Source of the DNA: Isoetes taiwanensis
Lineage: Eukaryota; Streptophyta; Lycopodiopsida; Isoetales; Isoetaceae
NCBI GenBank assembly: GCA_021234155.1
Contig: JAJEKV010000107.1
Location: 60,001 to 124,000, forward strand
Reading direction: 5' to 3'
DNA length: 64,000 nucleotides
Below the pieces are notes generated by a model. That model saw only the letters and a list, made by a program, of their open reading frames with translations, was not told the origin of the DNA and did no database searches. The number at the start of each line of letters is the position of its first letter. The stretch's first letter is position 1. Below are positions 35,130 through 47,543 of this stretch, in pieces. The position numbers and the translations under genes are program-made.

Positions 35130-37140
35130 ACATGGTAACTTAAATCATATTTTTGCATTTTTCTGCATCATTCCATTGCATGTTGAAGCTGGAGCTGCTG
35201 TGTGGATGGTTAAACGACATTTTTGTCTTGGAACTTTACCTCATTTCGGGGAGCCAAGTTTTTATTGTCTAGATTTTTGCTTGTTTATAGCATTTTATGC
35301 CAGTTGGGGCTGAATGTCATTGAGAATGTGTTCTTGGAGCAAGCTTAGTAGCTATCTGTACAATTCTGTTGTGCATGAACAGACAGCTAGTGAGATGACA
35401 TGATGTTGTGCATTGGGCTCTTGGTTGTACCTTCCTGTTGCATTTTTTGATACGCCTTTTCTAAGTGGAAGCAGACCTCATTGAATTGCTTTTGTTTAGA
35501 AGTAGCTCTATCATCATGAATGTTTGAAAACTATAGTTTGCCACTAGATCTAGTCTCTTTTGGCTAAGCAAATAGGTCGTTTGAACTGGCCATTATGGGC
35601 TAGCAAACACATTTTTGCAGCTTATCTGGATGTTCTTTCTACAGTTTTTCACATTGTCCACCATTTTTCCTATTTAAATTTTGATTGGAGTTACTTGTCA
35701 ACTAGTGGGATGACACTGCAGAGAAGGTTGGTCAGATAAGGAGGTGCCATGTTCTTATGGTGCAAAGCAGGTTGTTCAGATAAGGATATATACTCGTCCT
35801 GTTCCTTTTCAGTTGATCATGCATTCCTCTCCTCACTTTACCCATTCCATACTCATGCTTCTCTGGGGCATGGACTAAGTGCAATTGATTAATTCACTGC
35901 AGATTCAATGTCTTCCATCTAGGAAGGTGAAGTCTTATTTTAAGAGCTTGGAAGGGAGGTAGACAAGGACGTTTTGAGAGGTGAAATGTTAGTTATCCTG
36001 ATTCTCCATATTTTGTAAAGCAGTATGAGTATCTTATCTGTTGTTGAGTTTTGCTGAGAAAAGAATCTATACTAACATTTGCTTGCGGCACGAGACCTCA
36101 TTATGAATAGGAACCTCAGCGTGAATTGTTGTAAATATGTAATATGTAGAAAAGTAGTGTGGGAAACTTTAATAACCTTCTGTCTGCAGCTTATTGTAGT
36201 TAGTTATGATTGGGGTCGTGGAGTCTTTGGGCATGTCAGATTGTTTAAAGAGTTACATTAGCCTATTGCATGGATTAACGAGGATGTTATGCATTGAGTT
36301 TGTCACTAGGTTTATCTTCCCACACATTCCGAGATTATTCTTTCAAATCTGTATCCCCTTGAAATTGCAGCCACTTTTTATTCCACCAATTCTTTCTCTG
36401 GTTCCGCATTACTCTCCTAGTGCATCGTAGCAGATTCCATGGGCCTGTTTGGTAATTCAGTAAGCAATCTGTCAGCTCACTACAACCCCAACATTTGGTC
36501 CACGGCTGAAAACAACAGTAAAAACAAAATACGCATTGTCTTTTTGAAGATTTGAAAAAAACCTACACGTAGTTATATGGGGGTGTGGTTTTCCAAGGAT
36601 CTGCTGTAGTTTTTCTTAAGGATACGTAGTTTTTTTGTTAAAGAATGGGTGGTTTCTAAAGGAGGTGTAGTCTCTTTTTTAAGGATGTGTTGTTTTCTCA
36701 GGCGGTATGGTTTTTTGAAGGGATGTTTTTTTTCAGGTGCTGTTTTTTAAGGTAGTGTTTTTTTTGAGGTGTGGTTTTTTAAGGTTTTTTAATATTTCAT
36801 GTATGATCAAGTTGTCCACATGCCATTACTGCCACAAAATGGCAGCATACAAGAGTTATATATGTTTGACACACTTCACTAGCATTTGACTTCATACATG
36901 TGTTGTGTGAGCTTGTAGAGCGTGAAAATTGAAGACATCCATCGCAACTTGTAGAAGTTGATATGAAGAACAAAAAATGGATAGTTTGGCATCATATAGG
37001 CATTTCTTGAAGGACATTTGATCACCTAAGCATCTTGAACACTTGAAGTCAAAGGTTGAAGACCCAAAAGTTAATTGAAAGACTGCTCTAAATTCAATTT
37101 CTCTCTCTAAAGTAACAAAGAGAGAGAGAGGAAGTATACC
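35130..37140. other. intergenic, no gene recognised
   Basis: AT-rich DNA. At 36580-36800 the plus strand is a low-complexity G/T stretch in which GGTGTGGTTTTTTAAGG-like phrases recur every 20-40 bp. A GAGAGAGAGAGG run lies at about 37118. No coding evidence was found. Confidence 0.45.
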
Positions 37141-37144
37141 TTTC

Positions 37145-38250
37145 AACATGCCATCTGGGCTCCAACATGCCAAGGTGGCTCAAACATACCACGCGGCTCC
37201 AACATGCCACCTAGGCTCCAACATGCCAAGGTGGCTCCAACATTCCACCTAGGCTCGAATATGCCAAGGTGGCTCAAACATGCCACCTAGGCTCCAACAT
37301 GCCAAGGTGGCTCAAGCATGCCAAGATGGGCTCCAGCATGCAACCTAGGCTCCAACATGCCAAGGTGGCACAAACATGCCATGTGGTCTCCAACATGCCA
37401 CCTAGGCTCCAACATGCCAAGGTGGCTCCAACATGCCATCTAGCCTCCTGCATGCCAAGGTGGCTCCAACATGCCACCTAGGCTCAAACATGCCAAGGTG
37501 GCTCAAATATGCCATGCAGGCTCCAATATGCCACCTAGGCTCCAACATGCCAAGGTGGCTCAAACATGCCAAGGTGGCTCCAACGTGCCACCTAGGCTCC
37601 AACGTGCCAAAGTGGCTCGAACAGGCCATGCGGGCTCCAACATTCCACATAGGCTCGAACATGCCAAGGTGGCTCAAACATGCCACCAAGGCTCCAACAT
37701 GCCACCTAGGCTCCAACATGCCAAGGTGGCTCAAACATGCCAAGGTGGGCTCCAACATGCGCCACGTGGGTTCCAACATGCCACCTAGGCTCCAACATGA
37801 CAAGGGGTCTCAAACATGCCACGCGTCTCCAACATGCCACCTAGGCTCCAACATGACAAGGTGTCTCAAACATGCCACCTAGGCTCCAACATGCCAAGGT
37901 GGCTCCAACATTCCACCTAGGCTCCATCATGCCAAGATGGCTCAGACATGCCATCTAGGCTCCAATATGCCAAGGTGGCTCAAACATGCCAAGGTGGCTC
38001 AAACATGCCACGGGGGCTCCAACATGCCACCTAGGCTCAAACATGCCAAGGTGGCTCAAACATGCCACCAACATGCCACCTAGGCTCCAACATGCCACGT
38101 GGACTCCAACATGCCAAGTTGACTCAAACATGCCACCTAGGCTTAAACATGCCAAGGTGACTCCAACATGCCACGCAAGCTCCGACATGCCATCTATGCC
38201 AAGGCGGCTCAGGCATGCCACCTAGGCTCAAGCATGCCACCTAGGCACCC
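37145..38250. repeat. 19-bp minisatellite array (about 1.1 kb)
   Basis: The array has roughly 55-60 units of 19 bp in two alternating versions: CCAACATGCCACCTAGGCT and C(C/A)AACATGCCAAGGTGGCT. The second half-motif (AAGGTGGC) is close to the reverse complement of the first (GCCACCT), so neighbouring units can pair. Because 19 is not a multiple of 3 and the unit lacks stops in several frames, long spurious ORFs of Met-Pro-Arg-Trp-Leu type arise on both strands. It abuts the large palindrome at 38251. Confidence 0.95.
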
Positions 38251-40615
38251 AAAGTGGTGACATGGCATGCCAAATAAGCAAGGTCAAGTTTTGACTAGGC
38301 CAAAAATGAAAAGATGTCCATCTTTGGTCTTTTCATTGGGTGATGTTGGCAAATTTTAGATGACATGGCTAGATGATATGGTGACATGGATATGATGACT
38401 AGGACTTTATGCAAGAAATATGATAACCTTTGAAATTTATGTAGAGGAGTTTGGCTGCGTAGAAAACCAAGTGTTTTGTCGTTCGGGCAGTACAAAGGCT
38501 CTGGAATGGAGATTCGACTTCGTCATGTCGTTCGGAATGGTGAAATTACCCCAGGGACCAAGTTACATGGTCATTTTGGGCAACGAAAGAAACATGAACC
38601 CTCTACATAGCGGTGTTCCGCAGCCACCTCCTAGGCCAATTGACTACGAACGTGTTGGACGTGAGCTACTTTGGTGCTTCTTGGAGAAGGGGTGGTCTTC
38701 TGCCCACGAAACTTGGTCCCCAGGGTAAAGTCGACATTTTGAGTCCATTAACTGAGTCAGTTCATAGTTTTGGAGTGGGAGAGTTGCCCGTCCATGGCCA
38801 GGGGCCTGCAGGAGAGGACTTTTGGGGCAAACTGCTTCCGGAAGGTTTTAAGGGTCCGTCTTCTGGCATCAACACCCTCCCTCTACGTGATGACATTGTG
38901 CAAGATCCTGGTTGAATCTGAGTAGGATACGGCCTCCGAAATGTAAACCCTGTGTGTTGCTAGGTTATTGAAAAGTTTGCGTTATGGAGGTCGAGTTTTA
39001 GTCGGTTGCACTTGGGACATGGTCGAGAAGCTGAAGCTGAAAATATGAAGCAATAAGAACTGAGGGAATGGGATTTGGATTTATCTTTTTCCCAATGTGG
39101 CAATTAGAAGTCAAGAGCGCCTTTTGCGGTAGCAAAATTGTTTGGGATCATTCGGAATGGCCAATAGATCCAAACTCTGTTATTTCAGTTGCCATGGCTC
39201 CGCATGTGCATTTAACAAAGGTGCACCTAGCTATCCAAGAAAACGACCATGTTTTGGCCTCCGAAACGTAAACCCTACAATAACCTAGCAACACACAGGG
39301 TTTACGTTTCGGTGGCCAAAACGTAGTCATTTTCTTGGATAGCTAGGTGCACCTTTGCTTAACGCACATGCGGAGCCATGGCAACTAAAATAACAGAGTT
39401 TGGATCTATTGGCCATCCTGAATAATGATCCCAAACAATTTTGCTACTGCAAAAGGCGCTCTTGAATTCTAATTGCCACACTGGGAGGAGGATAACTTCA
39501 AACCCCATTCCCTCAGTTCCTATTGCTTCATATTTTTTGCTTCAGCTTCTCGACCATGTCCCAAGTGCAACCGACTAAAACTCGACCTCCATAACGCAAA
39601 CTTTTCAATAACCTAGCAACACACAGGGTTTACATTTCGGAGGCCGTATCCTACTCAGATTCGACAGGATCTTGCACAATGTCATCGCGTAGAGGGAGGG
39701 TGTTGATGCCAGAAGACGGAACCTTAAAACCTTCCGGAAGCAGTTTGCCCCAAAAGTCCTCTCCTAAAGAACCCTGGCCACGGACGGGCAACTTTCCCTA
39801 ATTCGAATCGTGGAACTGACCGCGCCAATAGACTCAAAACATTGACATTACCCTAGAGATCAAGTTTCGCGGGCGTAAGACTACCCCTTTCCAAGAAGCC
39901 AAAGTAGCTCATGTCTAACATGTTCGTGAGTCAATTGGTCTAAGAGGTGGTCGCAGAATCACCGCCATGTAGAGGGTTTGTGTTTCTTTTCGCACCAAAA
40001 AATGACCGTAGGTAACTTGGTCCCTAGGGTAATTTTGCTGGTCCCGGGATGGCATGGCTAAGTCGAATCTCCATTCCCGAGCCTTTGTGCTTGCCCAGAA
40101 TGACAAAACATTTGGTTTTCTAAGCGGCCAAACCCAAGCAAGACGTGGATCTTGGATTTTTTTAGCCTCGCCAAGCGGGTTACTTGAATGGCGATTCAAC
40201 GGTGGGATAGGAAAATTGAGCTCCAGGGGAAGGGGAAGAGGGCATTGGCATTTGCCCTCCCGGAGGAGCGTTAGCACAAAAGGCTGCCTCGATAACCTTT
40301 CTGAGGTCCATCTTTTGGAGTCTGGCCTCTCGCCTCTGGTGAGGAAGCCGCGCAAAGTCCTGGCCTGGTTCGATTTGGGGAAGGTGTCAGCGCTTTAAGT
40401 TCTTCAAGATCCCTCTATTCTATCCCTTGCCAAACTCCTCTACCAAAAATTTCAAAGGTTATCATATTTCTTGCATAAAGTCCTAGTCATCATATCCATG
40501 TCACCATCATCTAGCCATGTCCCCCAAAATTTGCCAACATCACCCAATGAAAAGACCAATTTTTGGCCTAGTCAAAACTTGACCTTGCTTACTTGGCATG
40601 CCATGTCACCACTTG
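38251..40615. repeat. large near-palindrome (about 1.0 and 1.3 kb arms)
   Basis: The left arm (38251-39276) and right arm (39296-40615) are inverted copies around a ~20-bp centre at 39286. Paired landmarks include GTGGTGACATGGCATGCCAA (left) with its complement at 40615, ACTTTATGCAAGAAATATGA at 38404 with its complement near 40475, and CCGAAACGTAAACCCT at 39260 with its complement after the centre. The right arm has an extra segment of about 270 bp (about 40117-40400) missing from the left. A frame in each arm encodes the similar peptide STKA(L/R)EWRFD, so the ancestral sequence may have been coding, but I do not recognise it. Confidence 0.9.
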
Positions 40616-42340
40616 GAGTGCACAGGTGGCATAGGTGGCATATTGGTCAATAAGTCAAGAACAAGTAAAATAATCACCCTTTTGGTAACAAAAATTGCTC
40701 TAAGTTCTTGATGTTCTCTTTGCCAAATTCCTTATACCAAAAATACTTGCTTTGTCCATTTGTTGCAAAAATGCCTAGTCATTGTCATGTCCAAATCATG
40801 CAGATCTTGCCATGTCACCAAAATTTTGCCACATCACTTATGGAAAACCAAAGTTGCACATTTTTTTATTTATTTTTGGCCTAGTTAAAAGTTGGCCTTG
40901 CTTACTTGGCATGACTTGTCGCCACTGATGTGCCACATCATCATGTGCATGTCTACTTTTGCAAATTTCAAATTTCCTCACTCATTTCGTGAAGATTGCA
41001 AAAAATATCCTTTGCCTATCATGATGCCAACTTTTCCATGTCATTAACCATATTTTCAGCAAATCGATTGTTCCATAAAGTTCATACTTACTGATATTAC
41101 CCCATGGGACTGAGTTTCACGACAATCTGATTCATTGGCATCTCTACTTTTTTGGTCTAGAAAGGTCTAGTCATATTCCACCAAAAGTGCCTAAAATGCT
41201 TAACCATCATATGACATGGCACATCATCCAAAAAATGCCATGTCACCATATTGAATGATGCTTCTTCTAAAAAGTTGCAAAATAGGCTAAGCAAATTCTT
41301 CATTTTTCCATCCATCCATATTTTTCCACATCATAACTCATTTTTGCCACCTCACTGCTCATCTTGGCCACCTCACTATTGTTCTAATAGAAACTCGATT
41401 GCTCTTAGCTAGTTAGAACCTAATAGGATATGGAGGTGGGGTGACCCCATTGCACACATATCCTGCATTGAATCACATGCAGAAGCCCTATTTGTATAAG
41501 TGAAATCTAGTGCACCTCAATTTCGCCAAATACCCCCCTCTGGGCAATCTAGAATATGGAGCACAGAATCTGACTCTTTGGTGCACGGCATATCAAATCG
41601 GTGCAATACTGAGAAACATTAGAAGTTACAAGAGCGTTTGACTAAATATGAGGTATGCAATTTGGTTCCTATGCCCTTTTATTTAAAGAAAGGTGGTTTT
41701 TTTCAGTGTGAAGAAATATTTAACAGTTTCCGTTATGTTAACTCTTAACATAATATTTAACAATTTTCCTTATATTAAGTTTTAACCTAACGGCGTGATA
41801 GTCTGTGTGAGGCAATATTTAACGGTTTTTGTTATATTAATTTTTAATCTAACGACGAGTGTGAAGTGAGATCTTTATGTTATGTTACCCTAACATAAAG
41901 GACATTCCGTTATGTTAGGTATAACAACCCGTAATATTAAAGATTGTGTAAATTAGTTCAGTTTGTGAAGGCTTTTTCTATTTTTGTCTATAACAATGCC
42001 TGGCTACCTTGTAGAATAAACATTTAGGAGGCTAGAATTTTCTCAAATGCTAAACCGACATCATGCATTCCATCTAGTGAAGGAGGTTGAACAAAATTAA
42101 CCTCCTTTATAGATGCCCCACAAAATTAGAGCATTTAACCTAGTTGAGGTTGTTTTATCAAGCATTTGAAATTTGTAAATAATTACCTCCATTCAACATT
42201 CAACGGCTGAGATGACTGGTTTAGATGATGATCCATGTCCTGTCATCCAATTGGCCCAAAATTAACAGCCCGGATTTGATCCCTGCATTGAGTTTTTCCC
42301 TCCTTTCTCGCTTCTGATCTCTATTTTCAAAGGCGGTTGT
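40616..42340. repeat. diverged copies of the palindrome's outer arm, then AT-rich DNA
   Basis: 40680-40950 repeats the order of motifs of 40390-40615 (AAGTTCTT...; CCAAA(A)TTCCT or ACTCCT; ATACCAAAAAT; CCTAGTCAT; TTTTTGGCCTAGT; CTTGCTTACTTGGCATG) with much divergence. A weaker third copy may lie at 41140-41300. From 41640 to 41960 the sequence is dominated by TAACATAA / TTATGTTA phrases that form many small inverted repeats. 41990-42340 is the probable upstream region of the zinc-knuckle gene. Confidence 0.6.
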
Positions 42341-44483
42341 ATGATCCAGAATGCGCATGATCCGGCTTCTGAAAATATTTTCAAAGACAAAGCTCTCTTA
42401 ACACAGATGTATGATCCGCTTCGGAAAGGTGGTTCAGATCCGCTTAGAGGGGCTTGCTTACAGGTGAGGTTTGTGTTCTGCTGTATTTCTGGAATTCGAC
42501 CATGATAGAAAGATCTAAACCTCTACTTCCATATTCTTATCTGCACAGGAGAATAGGAAGAAATATTTAGGGTTTCAAGCACTTAGGGCGGATGCGGCGG
42601 TCGCCAGTTGCTCTGCAGAGATCTCTGGTTGAAGTGCGTGGTTGGAAGAGCAGCTTAGTTGCTGCATGTTGCAGGGCGTCTTAGGGCCTTTTGTAATAGC
42701 GATATTGTTGCTCAAGATCCGGCCTCTGATTCCTAAAGGATTATCTGTTAGTTCTTGCCATGGTTAGGGATTGGGTACCTTCAACAGCACGCCAACTCTG
42801 TACAGAAGCCAGAAGGCAAGTTCAATGGGCATATCTAGGTATTTCTTTGTTTCTGCTAAAGGACTTAATGAAGGATTCACGAAAATAATTACGTCTACAA
42901 GTCATTTTCCACTGGTATGCAAGCTTGATTACTTGTGGTTCTGCTGCAGGTGTGACTATTGCATAACTGGAGCTCTCAGGAAGTGGAAATGGAGTAAGTA
43001 TCAGTCAGATCACATGCCCAAAGGCTAAGAGATTCGAATTTGTTGGCTTCATCTTGTCTCCAAAATACAAGAATTGGAGCATACAAGCATGATTTTGTTA
43101 TCTGGACACCAAATAGCCAGCTTAAATACAAGAATTGTCTCCAAAATACAAGAATTGGAAAATGGTTTTGTTTTCTAGTTTTGTTGGGCTGTTCTTGACA
43201 TTTGACGAAATAGATTGTAATATCAGATACATTGAAAATATCTATTTGTGTTTTTCAATGGTTTTATGGCATGTATTTTATTGGTATCCAATGGCTCAGT
43301 AATAATAGAACTTAGAAACAAGCACTACTTAAATTCATACTCTCGAAAACAACGTGACTTATATTGAAAATAAACAATGTCTAGTTACACTAGAAACAAC
43401 ACTTAAAAAAACAACAACATAGAAAGACCATGAAGACCATGCATTGTTTATAGGTGAATACCACACTTGAAACCATGTTGTTTTTACTGAAAAACACACG
43501 TTGTTTTTCTCTAAACCACACATAGAATTTACAGGTTGTTTTACACGGTGAAAACTACACATAAAAACTATGTGTTGTTTTTTTTTCCAAAAACCACGCA
43601 TAAAAACTACATGTCTTTTATGTGTAAAAAACAACACTAAAAAACTACACATGTTTTCTAGCATTTTCGGAACATTACTATGGGTGGTGTTTAAGTGTTG
43701 TTTTTTTGCAAAAAAGACAGCAAAAAACTACACATAGAGCAGATTTTGGGGTTAGTGTGGCTGCATTGTCAAAATTAGAAAGTCTAGTCCCAATCACAAA
43801 TTTCATAGCAGGAGCAGGAAGAGGGTGAGGAGGGCAAATATTGGGTGCAAGTGCAAACCTTTTCAAAATCTATGCTTTTGCTTGTTAGGAAATGTATATT
43901 ATGTTTAAAGTATGTTAATTTTAATATTACAATTTGTGCGGTGGCAAAATGCATGTGCATAGAATATGAACTCTTTGCAGTTCTTATTTTGATATATTAA
44001 TCCTTATAGTGTCTTTGTGTTCAGGTTACGTTCGATCCTGTTTATAATGTAGCATGTCCACGGTTTGGTGGTCATGGGCATTTAAAAAATGAGTGTTATA
44101 GTGGTGGTAAAGTCTATCTGCCTGAAGATGATGCTGACATTAATCCAGAAGTTGGAGAAGGTACAGTGGAAGCAAAAGATTATAAGTCCACTATTCCTAG
44201 TAGGGTTGGTAGAGGCCGGGCAATGGTACAACCTGCATGGATGACGCATGGCATTGGTCAGTCTTCTGGAGGGGAAGGAAGATCAAAAGTTTATAAAGAT
44301 AACCTCCCCAACAAGATCACAACGGTGGAGGAAGCTCGTGCTGTTATTGCCCAGTTGGAGGAGGAAAAGAAGAGAAGAAAAGAAAAGAAGAGAAGCATGA
44401 AGAAAGAAGAACATAAGAAGAAACATCACAAGGAAGGCGTAGAAGTAGATGCTATGGATGGCAGTGTCGATTCTATGTTTTGA
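42341..44483 (+). CDS. two-exon zinc-knuckle-like protein, Lys/Glu-rich tail
   Basis: Exon 1 (42341-42463) starts ATG ATC CAG and encodes 41 residues (MIQNAHDPAS...DPLRGACLQ). The intron 42464-44024 starts GTGAGG and ends TTCAG. Exon 2 (44025-44483) continues in the same phase for 152 residues to TGA, giving about 193 residues. Exon 2 opens VTFDPVYNVACPRF, a CCHC zinc-knuckle spacing (C-x2-[F]-x4-H-x4-C, ending HLKNEC) in which the second Cys is Phe. It continues with an RGRAMVQPAWMT segment and a strongly basic/acidic Lys-Glu coiled tail (residues about 145-180). PAWMT segments and KE-rich tails occur in plant RNA-processing proteins, so a nuclear RNA-related role is an inference only. Alternative exons in the intron (for example around 42950-43010) are possible. 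The clean phase match and absence of stops support a real gene. Confidence 0.65.
43380..43740. repeat. short inverted-motif cluster in the intron
   Basis: Within the zinc-knuckle gene's intron, ACCACACAT / CTACACAT and GTTGTTTTT motifs recur at short spacing in both orientations (for example ACACATAAAAACTATGTGT), so the region can fold on itself repeatedly. It is probably the remains of a foldback or MITE-type insertion. Confidence 0.5.
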
Positions 44484-44902
44484 TCTGTTACATTTAATTT
44501 TTACAGACAAAAAAGGATTAAACAATGCTTACAAGGTGAGTTATTTTTTGGGGTCAGAGCTGGAAGGTTTGCAACGGTTGCACCTCTAAGCTTTCTAATA
44601 GCATGTAGTTTCAATGCTTGACAATATTATGCTGTTGAAATGGCATGGCTGTTTTGTGACATGAATGAAATGCCTGTTAATGGATTTGAACATTTTGCTA
44701 ACCACATGTTAGGATCCTTTTTTAAAGAATAAGGCTGAAGTACCAAGACAATATACTTACAAATATGTCTACTAATACCGTACTGCACTGTACCATATCG
44801 TATGTTAAGGGGGGTTAGGCTGATAACAGGGTTCTACTTTTGCAGAATAGGGGAGGGTGACCATGAAGTGCCCATTTAAGGAAACAAAGTTTATTACTAT
44901 GG

Positions 44903-44904
<2 letters not shown>

Positions 44905-44937
<33 letters not shown>
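44905..44937. repeat. T33 homopolymer
   Basis: There are thirty-three consecutive T on the plus strand at the left edge of a long pyrimidine-rich region. It could be the poly(A) tail of a minus-strand retroposed sequence lying to its right, or simple slippage. Confidence 0.97.
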
Positions 44938-44939
<2 letters not shown>

Positions 44940-47480
44940 GGTCGACTCTTATGTCCATTTCACAGCATTCTCGCATGTACTCTTTGCCCCTTTCTACTCC
45001 ACTTTCTATATTTCTATGGTTTTCACATTTGCCCACTTCCAGTTTTTTCTCAAGGTGGCTCGGTTTCACCTTGGTGCTTTGGTCACTTTAGATATTTTTC
45101 ACATTCAAGGATGGAGCTTTGGGGGTTTATTATGGCTGATGCGTGGTCATTGTTTTTGGTGCATTGGTTTATTTCATGTATGATTTCTTAATCTCTAAGT
45201 TTTTAATAGTTCCATTTGCTCATTGGTTTTATTTTCTACTTCTTGTTTGTTTTCCATTAGGGCTAGTATTTCTTTATTTATTTCTTGTGCTTTGTTTAGG
45301 TTTCATTGGTCCCTTTTTCACCTCCCTTCCTCCATTAACCAGTGGTTTTATTGTCCCTCCTTTTGTACAATAGTCTGTTCAATTCCCTTTTCTATCTATC
45401 GAGATCTTCATACCGTATTGGCTCGGTTTTTCTTATATGCTCTATTTCCTTCCATTTATTCCTTTATCCGATTAGTTCACTTGTTCCTTTGTTTTGTTGT
45501 TCCGTTACTCCCACATTCCACCTTTTTTTAAGTTCCATCCAATCCAAGTAGTTCCTTCGTTTCCATGGTTCCGTTCATTGCATCCATGTTACTCTGTCAG
45601 TCATGCATCATAGTTTTTTATTTGCCTCCTTTGCCTGATCTGTTCTAATCATTTTGTTTGCCTATTTCTTCCATTCTTTACCCTGGTTGGTTTTGACCAT
45701 TTTAATAGGTTGATTCATTTATATTCAATCATGTACATGGCTTTATTTGAGGCATATATGAATTGTTCTTTGGTCGAGTTGGTCTACCTATATGCTTGAC
45801 TAATATTCTTTATTTTCGATCGCCTTTTCTTTGTAGGTTTCTATTCTTCATGTTTTATCGCATCTTGATCTCTATTTTATCCTTGTTCTTTTGGCCATTA
45901 TTTTGGGTCTGCTCTTTTTACACTAATTACTTTGTTCATCAATTCATCTAATTTTGGCTCCTTGTTTTGTTGTGCTTCATTTGCTCTATGCCTTCAAACT
46001 CGATTTGTTCCAAATGTTTTGTTTGTGTCCATTTCTTTTCACTTAAAAAATCTTCATTATTTCCATGCTTCTTATCTTGCTTTCTGTTGTCCCTTTGTTA
46101 ACCCTTGCATTGTCTGATTGTGTTTGCATCTTTTTCGTCTGTTAGTTCGCTATTTGGCGTAGCTCTTTTACTCTATGGTTGGTTATGTTAGTTCGTTCTT
46201 TCATTTTATCTTTGTGTGGTATTTTCATGTAACTTGGGTCCTTTTAATTTTATTCTCTTTTCTACTATATCGTTATTATATTTGTTGAGTGTGTCTGCGA
46301 TGCTCTCTTTCATTGTCCCATTCATCCTATAGCCTTTTTGCTCATTTGTATCTGTTTGCCTTGTTTTATCCGATCCTTTCTATCTTTTTCATCTTGATTT
46401 TTGTTCCTTCAACTCTTTATTCACCCTAGATTTTTCATTTGCCTCTTTATACTTTTTGTCCCATTATTTTTTGTTTTTGCTCAATATATACCATTTGCTC
46501 GCTCTTATTCGGCCTTTTTTGCTCTATTACCCACATATCTTTGGTTCCTTTCTACTATCCTATGTCATTTTTTATAGGTTCTTCTTTGTGTTGCTCTTGC
46601 TCGATATGACACTTACTCTTCGTACCACATCCTTTTAGTCATTATCCATTTACTCGGGTTCTCTCCATTGTTCCTCCAATCTTGCTTAGCCTTCTATTTT
46701 GCTTTGTTGGTTTTTTTTTGTCCCATTCATCTATTTGCATTGATTGGCCCACTTTCCCCTTTGTATTGCATCTTTCTCCGATCATTATCCATTTACTTTG
46801 GTTATCTCCCTTGATCCTCCAGTCTTGTTTAGCCATCTAGTCTATTTTTTTGCGTTCTTTGCCCTATTTTGCTTCTTGAATACCCTATGCCTTGTTCACT
46901 TTGGTGCCTGTAGTTGAGTCTTTGTCGCTTTGATCTTCCTTGTTCCAATGCTTGCACTGTGCCTCTCATTTTCCTCACTCAATTCACTTCATTTGCCCAC
47001 ATTTTCCAGCCGTTCCTCTTATGCCCATTTGTTTTGCTTTTTGGCCCCGTTTTCTCTAGTCGTCAAAGGCTTGTCACAATTCTCATTCTGGTTTTGCCTT
47101 GTCATCCTAGTTTGCTGCATTCTGTTTGAGGTGTATTCCTCTTCTATCGGCCAGCTAGTTGTTTCAGAGGACCCATCCTAGGAATGCCTCGGTTCTATTG
47201 TCTTAGCAATAGAACCAACATTCCTTGGATGGGGACACCTATCGTTGCATCACCTATTTATACCGCCTTCTTCCTCTTTTCAGTCATCGGCGCTCTCTTG
47301 AGCTCTTTCCATTCTACTCATTTCTGGCTCCACCCTCCCTCTGTCACATCTGAGCTTGTTGGTCATATCTACGTGAGATTTCCCATTTCTTATATTACAT
47401 TTTATCGTTGAAGTTGCTCCATTTCTTATTTTAGTTAGTCATCTCTGTGTCTATTTATTTTTTCTCAGGTTGCGTTGTAG
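44940..47480. other. 2.5-kb pyrimidine-rich (plus strand), purine-poor region
   Basis: Over about 2.5 kb the plus strand is dominated by T and C with few A, written in phrases such as TTTCTTCC, CCCTTTG and TTTGTTC. Several stop-free frames rich in Phe, Leu and Ser result from the composition and show no recognised domain. No simple tandem unit is visible. A related composition occurs at 33200-34250. A 30-odd-bp block at its right end (47149-47181) recurs inverted at 53937-53977. Confidence 0.7.
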
Positions 47481-47543
47481 CCCCTGTTATCCTCCATGTT
47501 GTCTTTCGATCTTCCTTGAAAGTGCAGATATTCTTATTTTACA

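Noticed and set aside
37269-38225. Frames of 60-149 residues on both strands with Met-Pro-Arg-Trp-Leu repeats
   Set aside because: They are translations of the 19-bp satellite in several frames and on both strands at once; not a gene.
37145-38250. CRISPR-like array because of regular repeats
   Set aside because: Units are contiguous 19-mers without unique spacers, and the context is plant nuclear DNA.
45143-47411. Several Phe/Leu-rich plus-strand frames resembling membrane proteins
   Set aside because: The hydrophobic composition follows directly from the T/C-rich DNA; frames overlap in all phases and lack conserved motifs.
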